Positions 15,305 to 23,382 of a stretch of 24,163 nucleotides of DNA are shown piece by piece. Within the stretch, counting starts at the first letter, position 1; each line of letters opens with the position of its first letter. Made by a program: the position numbers and the translations under genes. This DNA comes from an uncultured Oscillospiraceae bacterium (lineage in GTDB: Bacteria; Bacillota; Clostridia; Oscillospirales; Ruminococcaceae): contig URGV01000030.1 of the NCBI GenBank assembly GCA_900547455.1, forward strand, positions 1 to 24,163, written 5' to 3'. Under the pieces are notes generated by a model. That model was not told where the DNA came from and ran no database searches. It saw only the letters and a program-made list of their open reading frames with translations.

Positions 15305-15934
15305 TCACATCCGTTTCCAAGCCAGCGCAAACTCGTCCACCCCATTGCGGTGAGAAAACAGGGCGTCGATCTCCTGCAGGCAGCAGCGCGCGGCGTCCCC
15401 AATATACTGGTCCGCCATCTGAGCGGTGAAGAAAAACGACTCCCCGGAAACTTGCAGTTCAAAATCTGCCTGCAGTTTTTCCAGAAAGGAGCGCGCATCA
15501 AAGCGGTACTGCTGGCAGATGGGCTCCTGCTCCAGCGCGGCAGGCAAGGTCAACTGCGGCTGGATACCGTACTTCTGCGCGAGGGGACGATTAAGCAGGG
15601 CGTAGTCGTTATGCAGCCGCTGGGGGTTACCCTGCGGACGGGAGTTCCACTGGCGGCGGTAGACAAAGTTTCGGAACAGCAGGTCCTGCAGCAGGTGAAG
15701 GTAGTAACCGAGGTAGAAGTCATCGGTCAGCATCCGCTGCAAATAGGCGTTGCGAAAACCGGTAAGGTCGTAGGTCTTTTTGATGCCGCCACAGACCAGA
15801 ATTTTCAGATGGCTGTTCCCCTGCACAGCCGCATCGGGAAAGATTGCGCCCAGACGCAGGCGGTTTTTATCCCGGCAGGGACGGGAAGAGGTGATTTGTT
15901 CGATGATTGCAAGGTGCATCATGCGGGAGGCCAT
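15305..15934 (-). CDS. Zinc-dependent phospholipase C-like protein
   Basis: 209 residues without a signal peptide. The layout of His and Asp fits the all-helical zinc phospholipase C/HD-like proteins common in Clostridia: MMHLA (His7), GAIFPDA (Asp34), His42, and YLGYYLHLLQDLLF (His80, Asp84), which could supply a metal cluster. The family is generally annotated as zinc-dependent phospholipase C without shown activity, so the substrate is unknown. The ATG at 15934 has only a weak GAAGAAA site, but a strong promoter lies 40 bp upstream. Likely first gene of a transcript with trmO. Confidence 0.7.
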   Translation of the reverse strand: MASRMMHLAIIEQITSSRPCRDKNRLRLGAIFPDAAVQGNSHLKILVCGGIKKTYDLTGFRNAYLQRMLTDDFYLGYYLHLLQDLLFRNFVYRRQWNSRPQGNPQRLHNDYALLNRPLAQKYGIQPQLTLPAALEQEPICQQYRFDARSFLEKLQADFELQVSGESFFFTAQMADQYIGDAARCCLQEIDALFSHRNGVDEFALAWKRM

Positions 15935-15976
15935 GGTTGAATTTCTTCATTTTTGTTTGGATTTTATCTGTCTTTT

Positions 15977-16005
15977 ATTGTAGCATATTTTTTGTGGGAG
16001 GACAA
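15977..16005 (-). promoter_or_regulatory. Promoter of the phospholipase-like/trmO genes
   Basis: Minus-strand -35 TTGTCC (16000-16005), 17-bp spacer, -10 TACAAT (15977-15982), about 43 bp upstream of the start codon. It limits how far the mobile element can reach to the left. Confidence 0.7.
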
Positions 16006-16008
16006 TTG

Positions 16009-16058
16009 GTGGGACGAGGTTCCTACCTTCCCTGATTCGGGAGCTCCTCCGGTCCCAC
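16009..16058. repeat. 50-bp imperfect dyad at the recombinase-side edge
   Basis: GTGGGAC-GAGG (16009-16019) is the inverse of CCTC-(CG)-GTCCCAC (16046-16058), with a smaller inner repeat (TTCCC and GGGAG). Its size and imperfect symmetry would fit a large-serine-recombinase attachment site, but it could also be an unrelated intergenic hairpin. Confidence 0.35.
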
Positions 16059-16123
16059 TTCGGGGAACAAGAAAGGCGGAGCCTCTGAAGGAACACAGCG
16101 CAGAACCGCAGGAAAAAGGGAGA

Positions 16124-16149
16124 GCAAAAAAGAGGGCTTACGCCCCCTT
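16124..16149 (-). terminator. Intrinsic terminator of the recombinase gene
   Basis: In the minus-strand direction, AAGGGGGC (16149-16142) pairs fully with GCCCTCTT (16137-16130) if one G-U pair is counted; a TTAC-complement loop separates them and a T run follows. Confidence 0.8.
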
Positions 16150-16150
16150 T

Positions 16151-17824
16151 TTATTTTGATAATAATGCGACGCACTCAACTTGCTGTTCATTGTCCAAAC
16201 TGATATTCATATCTTCCTCGATGATAGGCAGCCGGAACTTGATGGATTTCAGCCACTGGCCATTGGGCTGACGCTCCGGGTAAATCTGAATTTCAGAGAT
16301 CAGTTCTTCAATCAGCTGCCGTTTCTCTCTGTCGTTCATCTTTCCATAGAGTTGATCGAAGTAGATTAGAACTTTGTAGATATTATCGCCGGTCAGCTTC
16401 TCTGCCTCAATAGCCTGTTTCTTGGCTCTGGCTGCAATCAGCAGAGATTCTAATTCTTCAATCTTATCATACATCCCATAGAGCCGATCATCAAGGTCTG
16501 ATTTCCGCCTGCTGTAATGCCGGTCGTCTGGGTCGAGAGAGTCGATTTCTTCAATTAGCTTGGATTTGGTGGAATAAGCCTGACGAAGCTGCTTTTCATA
16601 GTTGCTGATTTCCTGATCAATCGCCGTGGTATCGACTTTCATGTTGATCTTTTCCTGCATCATCGCCGCAAATTTGGGATTGCTGACCAGTTTACAGATT
16701 ACCTCCGCCACAGCATCGTCCAGCAGCTCTTTCCGAATTTGCTTCTTGTAATCGCATTTATGCCCACGGGTCATAGATCGATGTTTGCAGCCATAGTAGT
16801 AGAAATCCTTGTATTTGCTGCCGTCCGCTTTCCGTTTCACGCACTTATTACCATACATTCCAACACCGCATACGGGACATTTTACAATGCCGGACAACAG
16901 GTGCGTGCATTCGTTTTTCCCTTTGTTGACGTGTTCATACCGTTTGGCTTGAGCAGCCAACTTGACCTGTGCTGCCTGCCATACATCCTCCGGGATAATG
17001 GCCTCATGCAGACCATCCACCAACAAGAAGTTTTCCTGTTCTACCAAACGGTACTCGTTTCTAGTCCCATGCACCTTTTCAGTTTTTCGTCTGCCATAGG
17101 CGATTTTGCCGCAGTAAACCGGATTTTTCAGAATCATGCGGATCAGGCGGGCATCAAAAAGAGGATTTTTCCCGTTCTGGCGCTGGACTTTGCTGATCCC
17201 ATGATTTTCAAGATACTTTGCGATCCCATTTGCGCCAGAATCGGTTGTAACATACTGCTCATAGATGGTGCGAATCGCCGGAGCTTCCTCCTCGTTGATT
17301 TCCAGCTTGCCATCCACCAGTTTATAGCCGTAGGGGGCAAAGCCGCCGTTCCACTTGCCCTCTCTGGCCTTTTGGATACGACCTTCCATGGTTTGGACAC
17401 GGATGTTTTCACGCTCAATTTCCGCCACTGCCGATAGGACGGAGATCATCAGCTTTCCCGCATCTTTGGAGGAATCAATACCATCCTCCACGCAGATCAG
17501 ATTCACACCAAAATCCTGCATGACCTGTAAGGTGGAAAGCACATCCGCAGCATTTCTCCCGAAACGGGACAGCTTGAAGACCAGAACAAAGGAAACGCTA
17601 TCCTTGCCGGTTTTGATGTCCTCCATCATCTGGTTAAATTGCGTACGGCCTTCAATTGATTTACCCGATTTTCCCGCATCCTCATATTCGTGAGCAATCT
17701 CATAATCATTGAATTCCGCAAAAGCTTTCATGCGGGATTTCTGGGCATCCAGCGAGTAGCCGTCAATCTGCATGGCGGTAGACACTCGTGTATAGGTATA
17801 AACTTTTATCTTTTCTTTTGCCAT
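16151..17824 (-). CDS. Large serine recombinase (site-specific integrase/excisionase)
   Basis: 557 residues. It cuts and rejoins attachment sites to integrate and excise the element. The resolvase catalytic domain has the nucleophile Ser15 in TRVSTAMQ, DAGKSGKSIEGR (49-60) and KLSRFGRN (84-91). A recombinase domain follows (about 160-290). A zinc ribbon has CPVCG (316-320) plus Cys346 and Cys357. A long coiled coil (about 395-470) of the kind that controls integration direction comes next. It resembles TndX/TnpX-type recombinases of clostridial elements. Start supported by AGGAAG 6 nt upstream. The gene reads out towards the left end of the element. A 13-bp inverted repeat lies in its upstream region. 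Confidence 0.95.
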   Translation of the reverse strand: MAKEKIKVYTYTRVSTAMQIDGYSLDAQKSRMKAFAEFNDYEIAHEYEDAGKSGKSIEGRTQFNQMMEDIKTGKDSVSFVLVFKLSRFGRNAADVLSTLQVMQDFGVNLICVEDGIDSSKDAGKLMISVLSAVAEIERENIRVQTMEGRIQKAREGKWNGGFAPYGYKLVDGKLEINEEEAPAIRTIYEQYVTTDSGANGIAKYLENHGISKVQRQNGKNPLFDARLIRMILKNPVYCGKIAYGRRKTEKVHGTRNEYRLVEQENFLLVDGLHEAIIPEDVWQAAQVKLAAQAKRYEHVNKGKNECTHLLSGIVKCPVCGVGMYGNKCVKRKADGSKYKDFYYYGCKHRSMTRGHKCDYKKQIRKELLDDAVAEVICKLVSNPKFAAMMQEKINMKVDTTAIDQEISNYEKQLRQAYSTKSKLIEEIDSLDPDDRHYSRRKSDLDDRLYGMYDKIEELESLLIAARAKKQAIEAEKLTGDNIYKVLIYFDQLYGKMNDREKRQLIEELISEIQIYPERQPNGQWLKSIKFRLPIIEEDMNISLDNEQQVECVALLSK

Positions 17825-17864
17825 GGCTCTTCCTCGCTTATACTGCTCAACAATTTCTTATGTA

Positions 17865-17897
17865 TTTTCCAAGGGAAGCATTTTTTCCCTTGGAAAA
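17865..17897. repeat. Perfect 13-bp inverted repeat upstream of the recombinase
   Basis: TTTTCCAAGGGAA (17865-17877) and TTCCCTTGGAAAA (17885-17897) are perfect inverse copies with a 7-nt spacer, 41 bp upstream of the recombinase start. It may act as an operator or as an mRNA hairpin separating recombinase expression from the mob transcript. Confidence 0.8.
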
Positions 17898-17929
17898 TTA
17901 GTTTGGACACATTTCTCACGATTATTGTA

Positions 17930-18106
17930 TCATGCTGCTTTTGGCGTTTCAATATTTTCTTTGTAAACATTTTTATTTGTGTCGTGGTTTGTGATTTTAT
18001 CCTCGGGGAACACCGGATCAGGAAAAGCATCCAAGTCCAGCTCCCCAGCATATTTTTCAATCATATCTGCCAGTAAAACGGCAAGGCCGTTCCACTCATC
18101 TATCAT
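17930..18106 (-). CDS. Small acidic protein of unknown function next to the relaxase
   Basis: 58 residues (60 if the ATG at 18112 is used). GGAGG is 10 nt before the ATG at 18106 and only about 4 nt before the other, so 18106 is preferred. The protein is acidic in its first half (IDEWNGLAVLLADMIEKYAG) and polar at the C-terminus, with no motif that I recognise. The gene overlaps the 3' end of the relaxase gene by 11 bp, which implies coupled translation and perhaps a mobilization or regulatory role. Confidence 0.65.
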   Translation of the reverse strand: MIDEWNGLAVLLADMIEKYAGELDLDAFPDPVFPEDKITNHDTNKNVYKENIETPKAA

Positions 18107-19079
18107 AGGCATTTATCCTCCGTCTGTCCGGTTTGTGCATGTACTCCGCCAGCACTTCTTTAGGAATGCGATCCAGCACAGCGACGGCGTCAGCATAGTC
18201 CCGCCGCAGCTTGGCATCGGCCAGCTGCTTCAAAGTGCTTTCCTGGGTTGCTTTCTCTAGGGATTGCTCCAGCTGAGCGTTCTCCTGTTTCAGCTTTTTG
18301 TTCTCCACGGTGGTTTCCGTAAATGCCACCTGATACTTCTTCATGGTGCTGTGCATCTGCTCCACCGCTGGGATATACTTATCCAGCAGAGCTGCAATCT
18401 CGGCAGCTTTGCTTTTTGCGTTAAAGACTCCAATGCCGGCCAGCAGTTCCTCCAGCTTGGCTTTTTGCTTGGTCAGTCGGGTCATCTCTTTGAACACTCT
18501 GGGCGGGATGTGGTCACGTCCGGTCTGGCTGGCACTTTCCCCACGCTCCAGGTCGGGATATTTCCGCACCATATGTTCCCAGAACTTGTCTTGCCACTGG
18601 GTCAGCTTTTTCTTGTTTCCCACGATCTCCTTGGCGCTGAGCCTGCCATCCGCAGTCAGCGGGACAAAAGAAAGGTGCATATGGGGCGTTTTCTCGTCCA
18701 TATGCACCACAGCAGATATGATTGTTTTGGAGGCTTGGTTTTGCTGGATAAATGTCAGCGCCTCTTGAAAATAGGCTCTGATCTCAGATTTCTTCTTTCC
18801 CTGAAAGAACTCCGGTGTGGCAGTTACCAGGGCTTCCACGACTCGAACACTGTCTGACCTGGTACGGCAACCGGCTTCTTTGATCTGCCGCTCTGCCTCC
18901 GCACGATATTTTCGTTCCGGCTCGATCAGATGGAAATTATACTTGCTCCTGCTGATGTCCACATCGGGGTTGCTGGCGTATTTCTCTTTGGTGCGCTCGT
19001 TGTGGGCTTCAATGTTCCCGATCTCCGGCCCTTTGTACTTGGCAAAGCGAAGAATGGCATATTGAGGTCTGCTCATCAT
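18096..19079 (-). CDS. MobV-family relaxase (Mob/Pre)
   Basis: 327 residues. It nicks the origin of transfer and leads single-stranded DNA transfer. Motif I with NIEAHNERTKEKY (22-34) carries the candidate catalytic His26 (equivalent to His22 of pMV158 MobM), and DISRSKYNFHL follows. The metal-binding motif HMDEKTPHMH (126-135) is the HxDxxxPHxH signature of this class. The C-terminal third (about 245-300) is a coiled coil, probably for dimerization or membrane contact. Two start codons (19079, 19076) follow AGGAGG. Its cognate nick site is found at 23349-23358 near the other end of the element. Confidence 0.95.
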   Translation of the reverse strand: MMSRPQYAILRFAKYKGPEIGNIEAHNERTKEKYASNPDVDISRSKYNFHLIEPERKYRAEAERQIKEAGCRTRSDSVRVVEALVTATPEFFQGKKKSEIRAYFQEALTFIQQNQASKTIISAVVHMDEKTPHMHLSFVPLTADGRLSAKEIVGNKKKLTQWQDKFWEHMVRKYPDLERGESASQTGRDHIPPRVFKEMTRLTKQKAKLEELLAGIGVFNAKSKAAEIAALLDKYIPAVEQMHSTMKKYQVAFTETTVENKKLKQENAQLEQSLEKATQESTLKQLADAKLRRDYADAVAVLDRIPKEVLAEYMHKPDRRRINAYDR

Positions 19080-19124
19080 TTTCCCTCCTTTTTAACTATA
19101 AAAGCAAGAATACGGTCAACCAAA

Positions 19125-19189
19125 GCGTACGTACGTACATGGCTCAGCGCCGCCATTCCTCCGGTACATCTTCCGGTACGTACGTACGC
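19125..19189. repeat. Inverted repeat of TACG tracts between helicase and relaxase genes
   Basis: GCGTACGTACGTAC (19125-19138) and GTACGTACGTACGC (19176-19189) are perfect 14-bp inverse copies, 37 bp apart, spanning the stop codon of the helicase gene. A direct repeat CCGGTAC occurs beside the right arm. Possible roles are a regulator-binding site or a replication or control element; none is proven. Confidence 0.75.
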
Positions 19190-20523
19190 ATCGAATTACC
19201 GGAAAACACCGACATATTGTTTCTCACCAGCACCTCAATTCCCAGAAAGCCACGCACCCGCCGTCCGGCGGCATTGGTCACATTGTTGCAGTATTCCAGA
19301 TTGTAGCGGCTCTGGCAGGCAATCAGGGCTTCGCTGAAGCTGCGGGGTTTCAGGGCGGGCAGATTGTTTTCGGTGCAGTAAATCTGGTATGCCTCATACA
19401 GCTCTTTGGAGCTGGCAGATAGATCGACTTTCAGGCGAACATATCCGTCAGAATCCAGAAAATCATAGACATTGTTATTGTCCCGTTTGACTGCCTCCCG
19501 GTTTTCTCTGGTACGGTCACTTTCGGTAAACTTGAAGTTGTTGGATGCCAGTCGCTGCAATCCCTCAAAGGCCCACAGCAGAATGCCCTCCACCTCAGCT
19601 TTCATCTTCTCGGCCAGGTCGGGATCGTCCACACGGCCAGCCGGTTTTTCTTTCGTGGTCAGCACCAGTTGGCGACGGTAAAATCCGTCGCTCCTGTCAA
19701 ACAGCGCCTGCAAATCCCCGTTGGAGAAGGCCAGCAGCCGGGCGCACATCCATCCCTGATAGCTCTGCTTGCCCTTGCGCTCCAAATCCATCTTGCCCTG
19801 GGCGGTGACAATGGATTTCACATAGTTGGTCTGGCGCAGGGCTTCCATCCGCATATCGTCGTCCACGCACAGGAGGATATGTTCCAGGTCAGCACGGGCA
19901 AAACGGTTCTCGGATATTTTCCCGATGCTGCCATCCTTCATGTTGGAGCCGAACAAAGTTCCCAGAACAGCGCCGATCTGCGACTTGCCCTCGCCGCCGC
20001 TACCCTTAATGACCATCATCCGTTGTCCCTTGTTGCTGGGAATCAGGCAGTAGCCGATATATTCCTGCAAGGTGGGGATGTCCTCCGGGTAGAGCAGGCC
20101 ATCCAGAAATTGCAGCCAGAGAACAGGCTTTGGGGCGTTGGGGTTGTAGGCCACGGGGAAACGGTTGCGGACGATTTCAGGTTTTCCCTCCACAAACCTC
20201 CCGTCCAGAAAAAGCGTCCCGTTGGAGAGATGAATCCGGTCCGCCTCCGGAGGAAAATCCTCTGCCAGCGCCGCCAGCTTCATCAGTTCCACGATGTTGC
20301 TGATTTTACGGGGAATATTGCTGACTGCACAGCATTTCAGCTCCTCAAAAATCTCTCCCCGCAGGGGCAGTTCATCGGTCACACGGCCTTCGGGCGTGAA
20401 AAAAGCCCCGTTTGTGAAGATGATCTTGTGCGTCTGCAAGAACTCCTCACAAAACAGGGCTTCGTTGATGCTTTTGTCATCGAACCAGACGGGCATCCCG
20501 TCAAGCTGCGCTTTGTTTTTCAT
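19144..20523 (-). CDS. D5/P4-type primase-associated SF3 helicase
   Basis: 459 residues from the ATG at 20523, where AGGAGG is 9 nt upstream; the ATG at 20529 is too close to it. The N-terminal third resembles the D5_N region of phage/plasmid primases. A P-loop IKGSGGEGKSQIG (about 172-184) is the SF3 Walker A, with a Walker B-like ILLCVDDD (about 216-223) and the sensor region LLAFSNGDL, then RSDGFYRRQLVL. The likely role is helicase for autonomous rolling or theta replication of the excised circle, together with the zinc-finger primase encoded directly upstream and overlapping it by 23 bp. The C-terminal part looks like a DNA-binding winged helix. Confidence 0.88.
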   Translation of the reverse strand: MKNKAQLDGMPVWFDDKSINEALFCEEFLQTHKIIFTNGAFFTPEGRVTDELPLRGEIFEELKCCAVSNIPRKISNIVELMKLAALAEDFPPEADRIHLSNGTLFLDGRFVEGKPEIVRNRFPVAYNPNAPKPVLWLQFLDGLLYPEDIPTLQEYIGYCLIPSNKGQRMMVIKGSGGEGKSQIGAVLGTLFGSNMKDGSIGKISENRFARADLEHILLCVDDDMRMEALRQTNYVKSIVTAQGKMDLERKGKQSYQGWMCARLLAFSNGDLQALFDRSDGFYRRQLVLTTKEKPAGRVDDPDLAEKMKAEVEGILLWAFEGLQRLASNNFKFTESDRTRENREAVKRDNNNVYDFLDSDGYVRLKVDLSASSKELYEAYQIYCTENNLPALKPRSFSEALIACQSRYNLEYCNNVTNAAGRRVRGFLGIEVLVRNNMSVFSGNSMRTYVPEDVPEEWRR

Positions 20524-21121
20524 GGGCATCGTCCTCCTTTTTCAGCCTGTCCAGCCGTTTCTCCAAACCGGCAATCAGGCCATCCTTGTTCAACATTTCT
20601 ACGATTCTTACCCGCTGTTCCAGCTCGGCGGCAATGAGCAAATCTGCCAGATACTCCACATAGTCCAGCATCTGACAGGCTTCCACAAACCGGTCATCCA
20701 AAGCATCTTCGGGTGTCTTGGGTGCGTACTGCACCATCCAGCGTTCTAAAAGATGCAGATAATCGCATAGCACCCGCAGACAGCGACCTTCCTCCTGCCG
20801 GTATGCCGACAGCAGGGAACGTTTCGGCTTGGGTAGAGCAATGGCCGCCGGGGGCTTATCCGGGTCAATCCCGAAATCCTGTGCCAGCTTTTGTGCCGCC
20901 TCGAAGCTGCTCAAACCAAAGAGCCTTGCCACAAGGTCGATCACATCGCCGGTGGCCCCGCAGCCGAAGCAGTAAAAATACTTTTCATTCAGCTTCATGC
21001 TGGGGTGCCGGTCATCGTGGAATGGGCAGCGGCACATCCCACTGCGGTTGACCTGCAAGCCGTAATGTTCCGCTGCATCTCGCACCAGAATCGTTTGCTT
21101 CACCAGTTCAAATAGCGTCAT
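20501..21121 (-). CDS. CHC2 zinc-finger primase-like protein
   Basis: 206 residues. A DnaG-type CHC2 zinc finger is visible with ligands Cys32, His35, Cys51 and Cys54 (CPFHDDRHPSM ... YFYCFGCGATGDVIDLV). The rest is helical and basic, and no TOPRIM catalytic domain is present, so this is a separate zinc-binding subunit or a short primase accessory protein rather than full DnaG. It overlaps the helicase gene, and the pair forms the replication module. ATG start with GGGAGGG upstream. No convincing promoter was found between it and the divergent gene. Confidence 0.88.
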   Translation of the reverse strand: MTLFELVKQTILVRDAAEHYGLQVNRSGMCRCPFHDDRHPSMKLNEKYFYCFGCGATGDVIDLVARLFGLSSFEAAQKLAQDFGIDPDKPPAAIALPKPKRSLLSAYRQEEGRCLRVLCDYLHLLERWMVQYAPKTPEDALDDRFVEACQMLDYVEYLADLLIAAELEQRVRIVEMLNKDGLIAGLEKRLDRLKKEDDAHEKQSAA

Positions 21122-21182
21122 TTTCGCTCCCTCCCCTCTGAAAAATGATCGGATGCCGTTTTTCCCATAGAGCCTCTCTTTC

Positions 21183-21211
21183 TTGCGCTTCCGGCGCAGC
21201 TGTTGTATAAT
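21183..21211 (+). promoter_or_regulatory. Promoter of the sigma-like gene
   Basis: -35 TTGCGC (21183-21188), 17-bp spacer, -10 TATAAT (21206-21211). The leader of about 118 nt contains a TAATCT/AGATTA hairpin (21234-21239 with 21246-21251). Confidence 0.75.
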
Positions 21212-21335
21212 GTTGGTACAGTTCCGAAAAAAGTAATCTGCTTTTAGATTATCCTTTCACTAATAGGAGAAATCCCGGGTGTAAAACGGAACCATTTTTT
21301 GAAAAATCATAAAAAATTTTGAAGGGGGTGGAGTC

Positions 21336-22187
21336 ATGACGTATCTCACAGATGACGAGCTTCTGGATACCGAAGATGGCTTCACCGAATGGGATGAGGA
21401 CGCAGCCGCCGGATCGGCGGAAGAAACGCTGGAACAGGCCCTTGCGGAAGAACGTCGTGCAGAGCTGGAAAGCGAGCTGGAGCAGGACGAGCATCCCGTT
21501 GATTATGATGCCGAGCTGGAGACTGAGGAAGAAGAAGCTGCTCCGGTCAGCGAAAAGCGACTGAAACGGGAGATCCGGGCGGAAGCCATGCGTCGGCTGG
21601 AGGAAGCGGCCCGCACCGAAAGCGATTTCCGGGTAGTCGTGGACGAATGGGACAAGCTGGACCGGAACCGGGAGCGCCGGGAGCGGGACCACGAAAACCT
21701 CCGTGGGGATGTGCCGCTGGAATATCAGGCGGTGCCGGAGCCGAAGCTCATTCCTCGCTGGATGAACAACCCCACATACCGGCAGCTGATGTCCGGGAAC
21801 TTTCTGGACATTCTGTTTGACTGCCCCTATGAGATGCACAACCTGACCGCCGATGCCTTTGTTTCCCGCATGGTGGAGGAACTGAGCGAGGAACACAAGG
21901 AAGTCCTATATTTTCTCTCTTTGCGGCTGTACAGCACCACCCGGCTTGCCGCTATCCGTGGGCAGTCTGACCGCAATATCCGCAAGCTGCGGAAAACCAT
22001 CCACAAGAAATTGCAGCGCCAGATGTATGACCATCTGTGCGGCAAACAGGAGCATGGCGGCAGCTTAACCTTGCGGGAGCGCCAGTTTTTGGAGGAATAC
22101 TCGAAAATTGCAAGGAAACAGGGCAAGGATGCCGTGATCCGGCGGGAAAACAAGACCAAGCGCAGAAAAAAGAAAAACCGCCCCTAA
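21336..22187 (+). CDS. Sigma-70 region 4-like helix-turn-helix protein with acidic N-terminus
   Basis: 283 residues. The first 70 are strikingly acidic (long Glu/Asp stretches). A charged helix (about 72-120) follows, and residues about 172-232 form a sigma-70 region 4-like HTH (VEELSEEHKEVLYFLSLRL, then RLAAIRGQSDRNIRKLRKTI). The C-terminus is very basic. No region 2 is seen, so it is not a complete sigma factor; it may be an element-encoded transcription regulator that contacts RNA polymerase. Similar proteins occur in clostridial mobile elements (family knowledge). Start supported by GGGGGTGGAG just upstream. Followed after 31 bp by the zinc-finger protein gene on the same transcript. Confidence 0.78.
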   Translation: MTYLTDDELLDTEDGFTEWDEDAAAGSAEETLEQALAEERRAELESELEQDEHPVDYDAELETEEEEAAPVSEKRLKREIRAEAMRRLEEAARTESDFRVVVDEWDKLDRNRERRERDHENLRGDVPLEYQAVPEPKLIPRWMNNPTYRQLMSGNFLDILFDCPYEMHNLTADAFVSRMVEELSEEHKEVLYFLSLRLYSTTRLAAIRGQSDRNIRKLRKTIHKKLQRQMYDHLCGKQEHGGSLTLRERQFLEEYSKIARKQGKDAVIRRENKTKRRKKKNRP

Positions 22188-22218
22188 TAATTGGGACGAT
22201 TAAAGAGGGAAGGCGTGT

Positions 22219-23130
22219 ATGATGAAAAATTTGTTTGAGCAGTCCCGTTCCCATTGGGTGCGGTACGATCACTATGAGCTGAAAACAGCGGAAGATGGTA
22301 AACGGTATATTACTCCCGGCAAAAACGCAAAGCCGGATGTCTACAATCCTCTGAAAGAAGTCCCCAACATTGTGCTGGATGCGCTGAATGTGGGGATGCT
22401 GATGATGGGACGCAAACCGGAGGCAGAAGTGGAAAAGGCGGTAATGGAGTTTGTCACCCGGTACGGCTTGCTGGGGCTGATGACTGCCCTGCCCACCACA
22501 CCGTCCTTTATGGACTATGAGGCGGTATACTTGCCGAAAAACCATTTCATCAAGGAAGAATCCATGGCGACAGACAAATACCTGTCCCTGTTTTACCCCT
22601 TTGACCAACTGGACTTGGTGAAGAAAGGCATTACATCCACATGGAACGTGTCCGGTGACCGGACGATGGTTGCCCTGACCATGACCTTCATGGATGAGCC
22701 GATGGCAAAGAACATGAGCTTCCAGCGGGAATATGCGGAACCCTATGACTGGGTTGCCCAGCAGTTCAAGGACTGGGCATTCACCCTGTCTACCTCAATC
22801 CTGTACTACAATGATTATGATTCTATTGATGAGGATGCGCGGAAGCTGTATCGCAAGGCCATGGCTGCGTTCGGCGGAATCGCCCCCAGCTACCACATCG
22901 AGCTGCTGGATAAGCCCACCATCTATTGGGACTTTCATTCGCTTCTGTTGGGCATCCAAATGATGTTCAGTTTCATGCTGGTGGACGATGACCAGCCCCT
23001 ACGCCTGTGCAAACACTGCCAGAAGGTGTTCTTGGGCAGCCGATCCAATGCAGCCTTTTGCAGCCCGCGGTGCAAGAACCAGTATAATGTCTATAAGAGC
23101 CGTGAGAAATCCAAAGGGGAAGCAGACTAA
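22219..23130 (+). CDS. Zinc-finger protein of unknown function, probably DUF6076
   Basis: 303 residues, cytoplasmic. The body (1-255) has no motif I can name. The C-terminus has a treble-clef-like zinc finger CKHCQKVF...FCSPRCKNQY with Cys264, Cys267, Cys281 and Cys285, similar to the CGNR finger of transcription regulators. The overall layout fits DUF6076, a family common in Firmicutes mobile elements; the assignment is from memory. GAGGGAAGG precedes two adjacent ATGs (22219, 22222). Cotranscribed with the sigma-like gene; both may control the element or its host interaction. Confidence 0.72.
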   Translation: MMKNLFEQSRSHWVRYDHYELKTAEDGKRYITPGKNAKPDVYNPLKEVPNIVLDALNVGMLMMGRKPEAEVEKAVMEFVTRYGLLGLMTALPTTPSFMDYEAVYLPKNHFIKEESMATDKYLSLFYPFDQLDLVKKGITSTWNVSGDRTMVALTMTFMDEPMAKNMSFQREYAEPYDWVAQQFKDWAFTLSTSILYYNDYDSIDEDARKLYRKAMAAFGGIAPSYHIELLDKPTIYWDFHSLLLGIQMMFSFMLVDDDQPLRLCKHCQKVFLGSRSNAAFCSPRCKNQYNVYKSREKSKGEAD

Positions 23131-23348
23131 CGAGGGCAATGTCGCTGCGGCGGGACGGAGGGTGATATACCTCTGCTTCCTTTTCCAGTCAGGCGGATTT
23201 TGCCCTGTGAGCAAATCCCGATTTCGTCCGTGACCGTACAAAATCCTCCTGCCCTACTGCCGCCGAGAAGTGTCTGCCCGCTGCCCATCTGCCCAAGTTG
23301 CAGATGCCGCAGCCAGCCCCTTCCCGGCGTCAGCCGGAAGCGAAGGTA

Positions 23349-23382
23349 TAACACACTAGACTTTCCGAGGAAAAGTCGTGTG
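23349..23382 (-). other. oriT: Origin of transfer (oriT), pMV158/MobV type
   Basis: The minus strand reads CACACGACTTT, a 7-nt loop, AAAGTCTAGTGTG, then TTATACC. This is an inverted repeat ending at the nick sequence TAGTGTG/TTA known from pMV158-family plasmids, with predicted nick between 23352 and 23351. The element encodes a MobV relaxase, so site and enzyme agree. A second hairpin (23383-23411) abuts it. The nick orientation would send the minus strand leading from here through the two plus-strand genes towards the relaxase and recombinase. Confidence 0.88.

Noticed and set aside
15953..16159. Plus-strand 68-codon frame
   Set aside because: It runs across the host promoter, the dyad and the recombinase terminator, with no ribosome site or recognisable product.
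19095..19123. TTGGTT-17-TATAGT promoter-like sequence before mob
   Set aside because: Its transcription start would fall inside the mob ribosome site, and the -35 match is poor.
19125..19189. TACG inverted repeat as the origin of transfer
   Set aside because: It lacks the MobV nick sequence, which is found instead at 23349-23358.
19669..20637. Plus-strand open frame of 322 codons
   Set aside because: Antisense to the helicase gene, which has Walker motifs; no supporting start signals.
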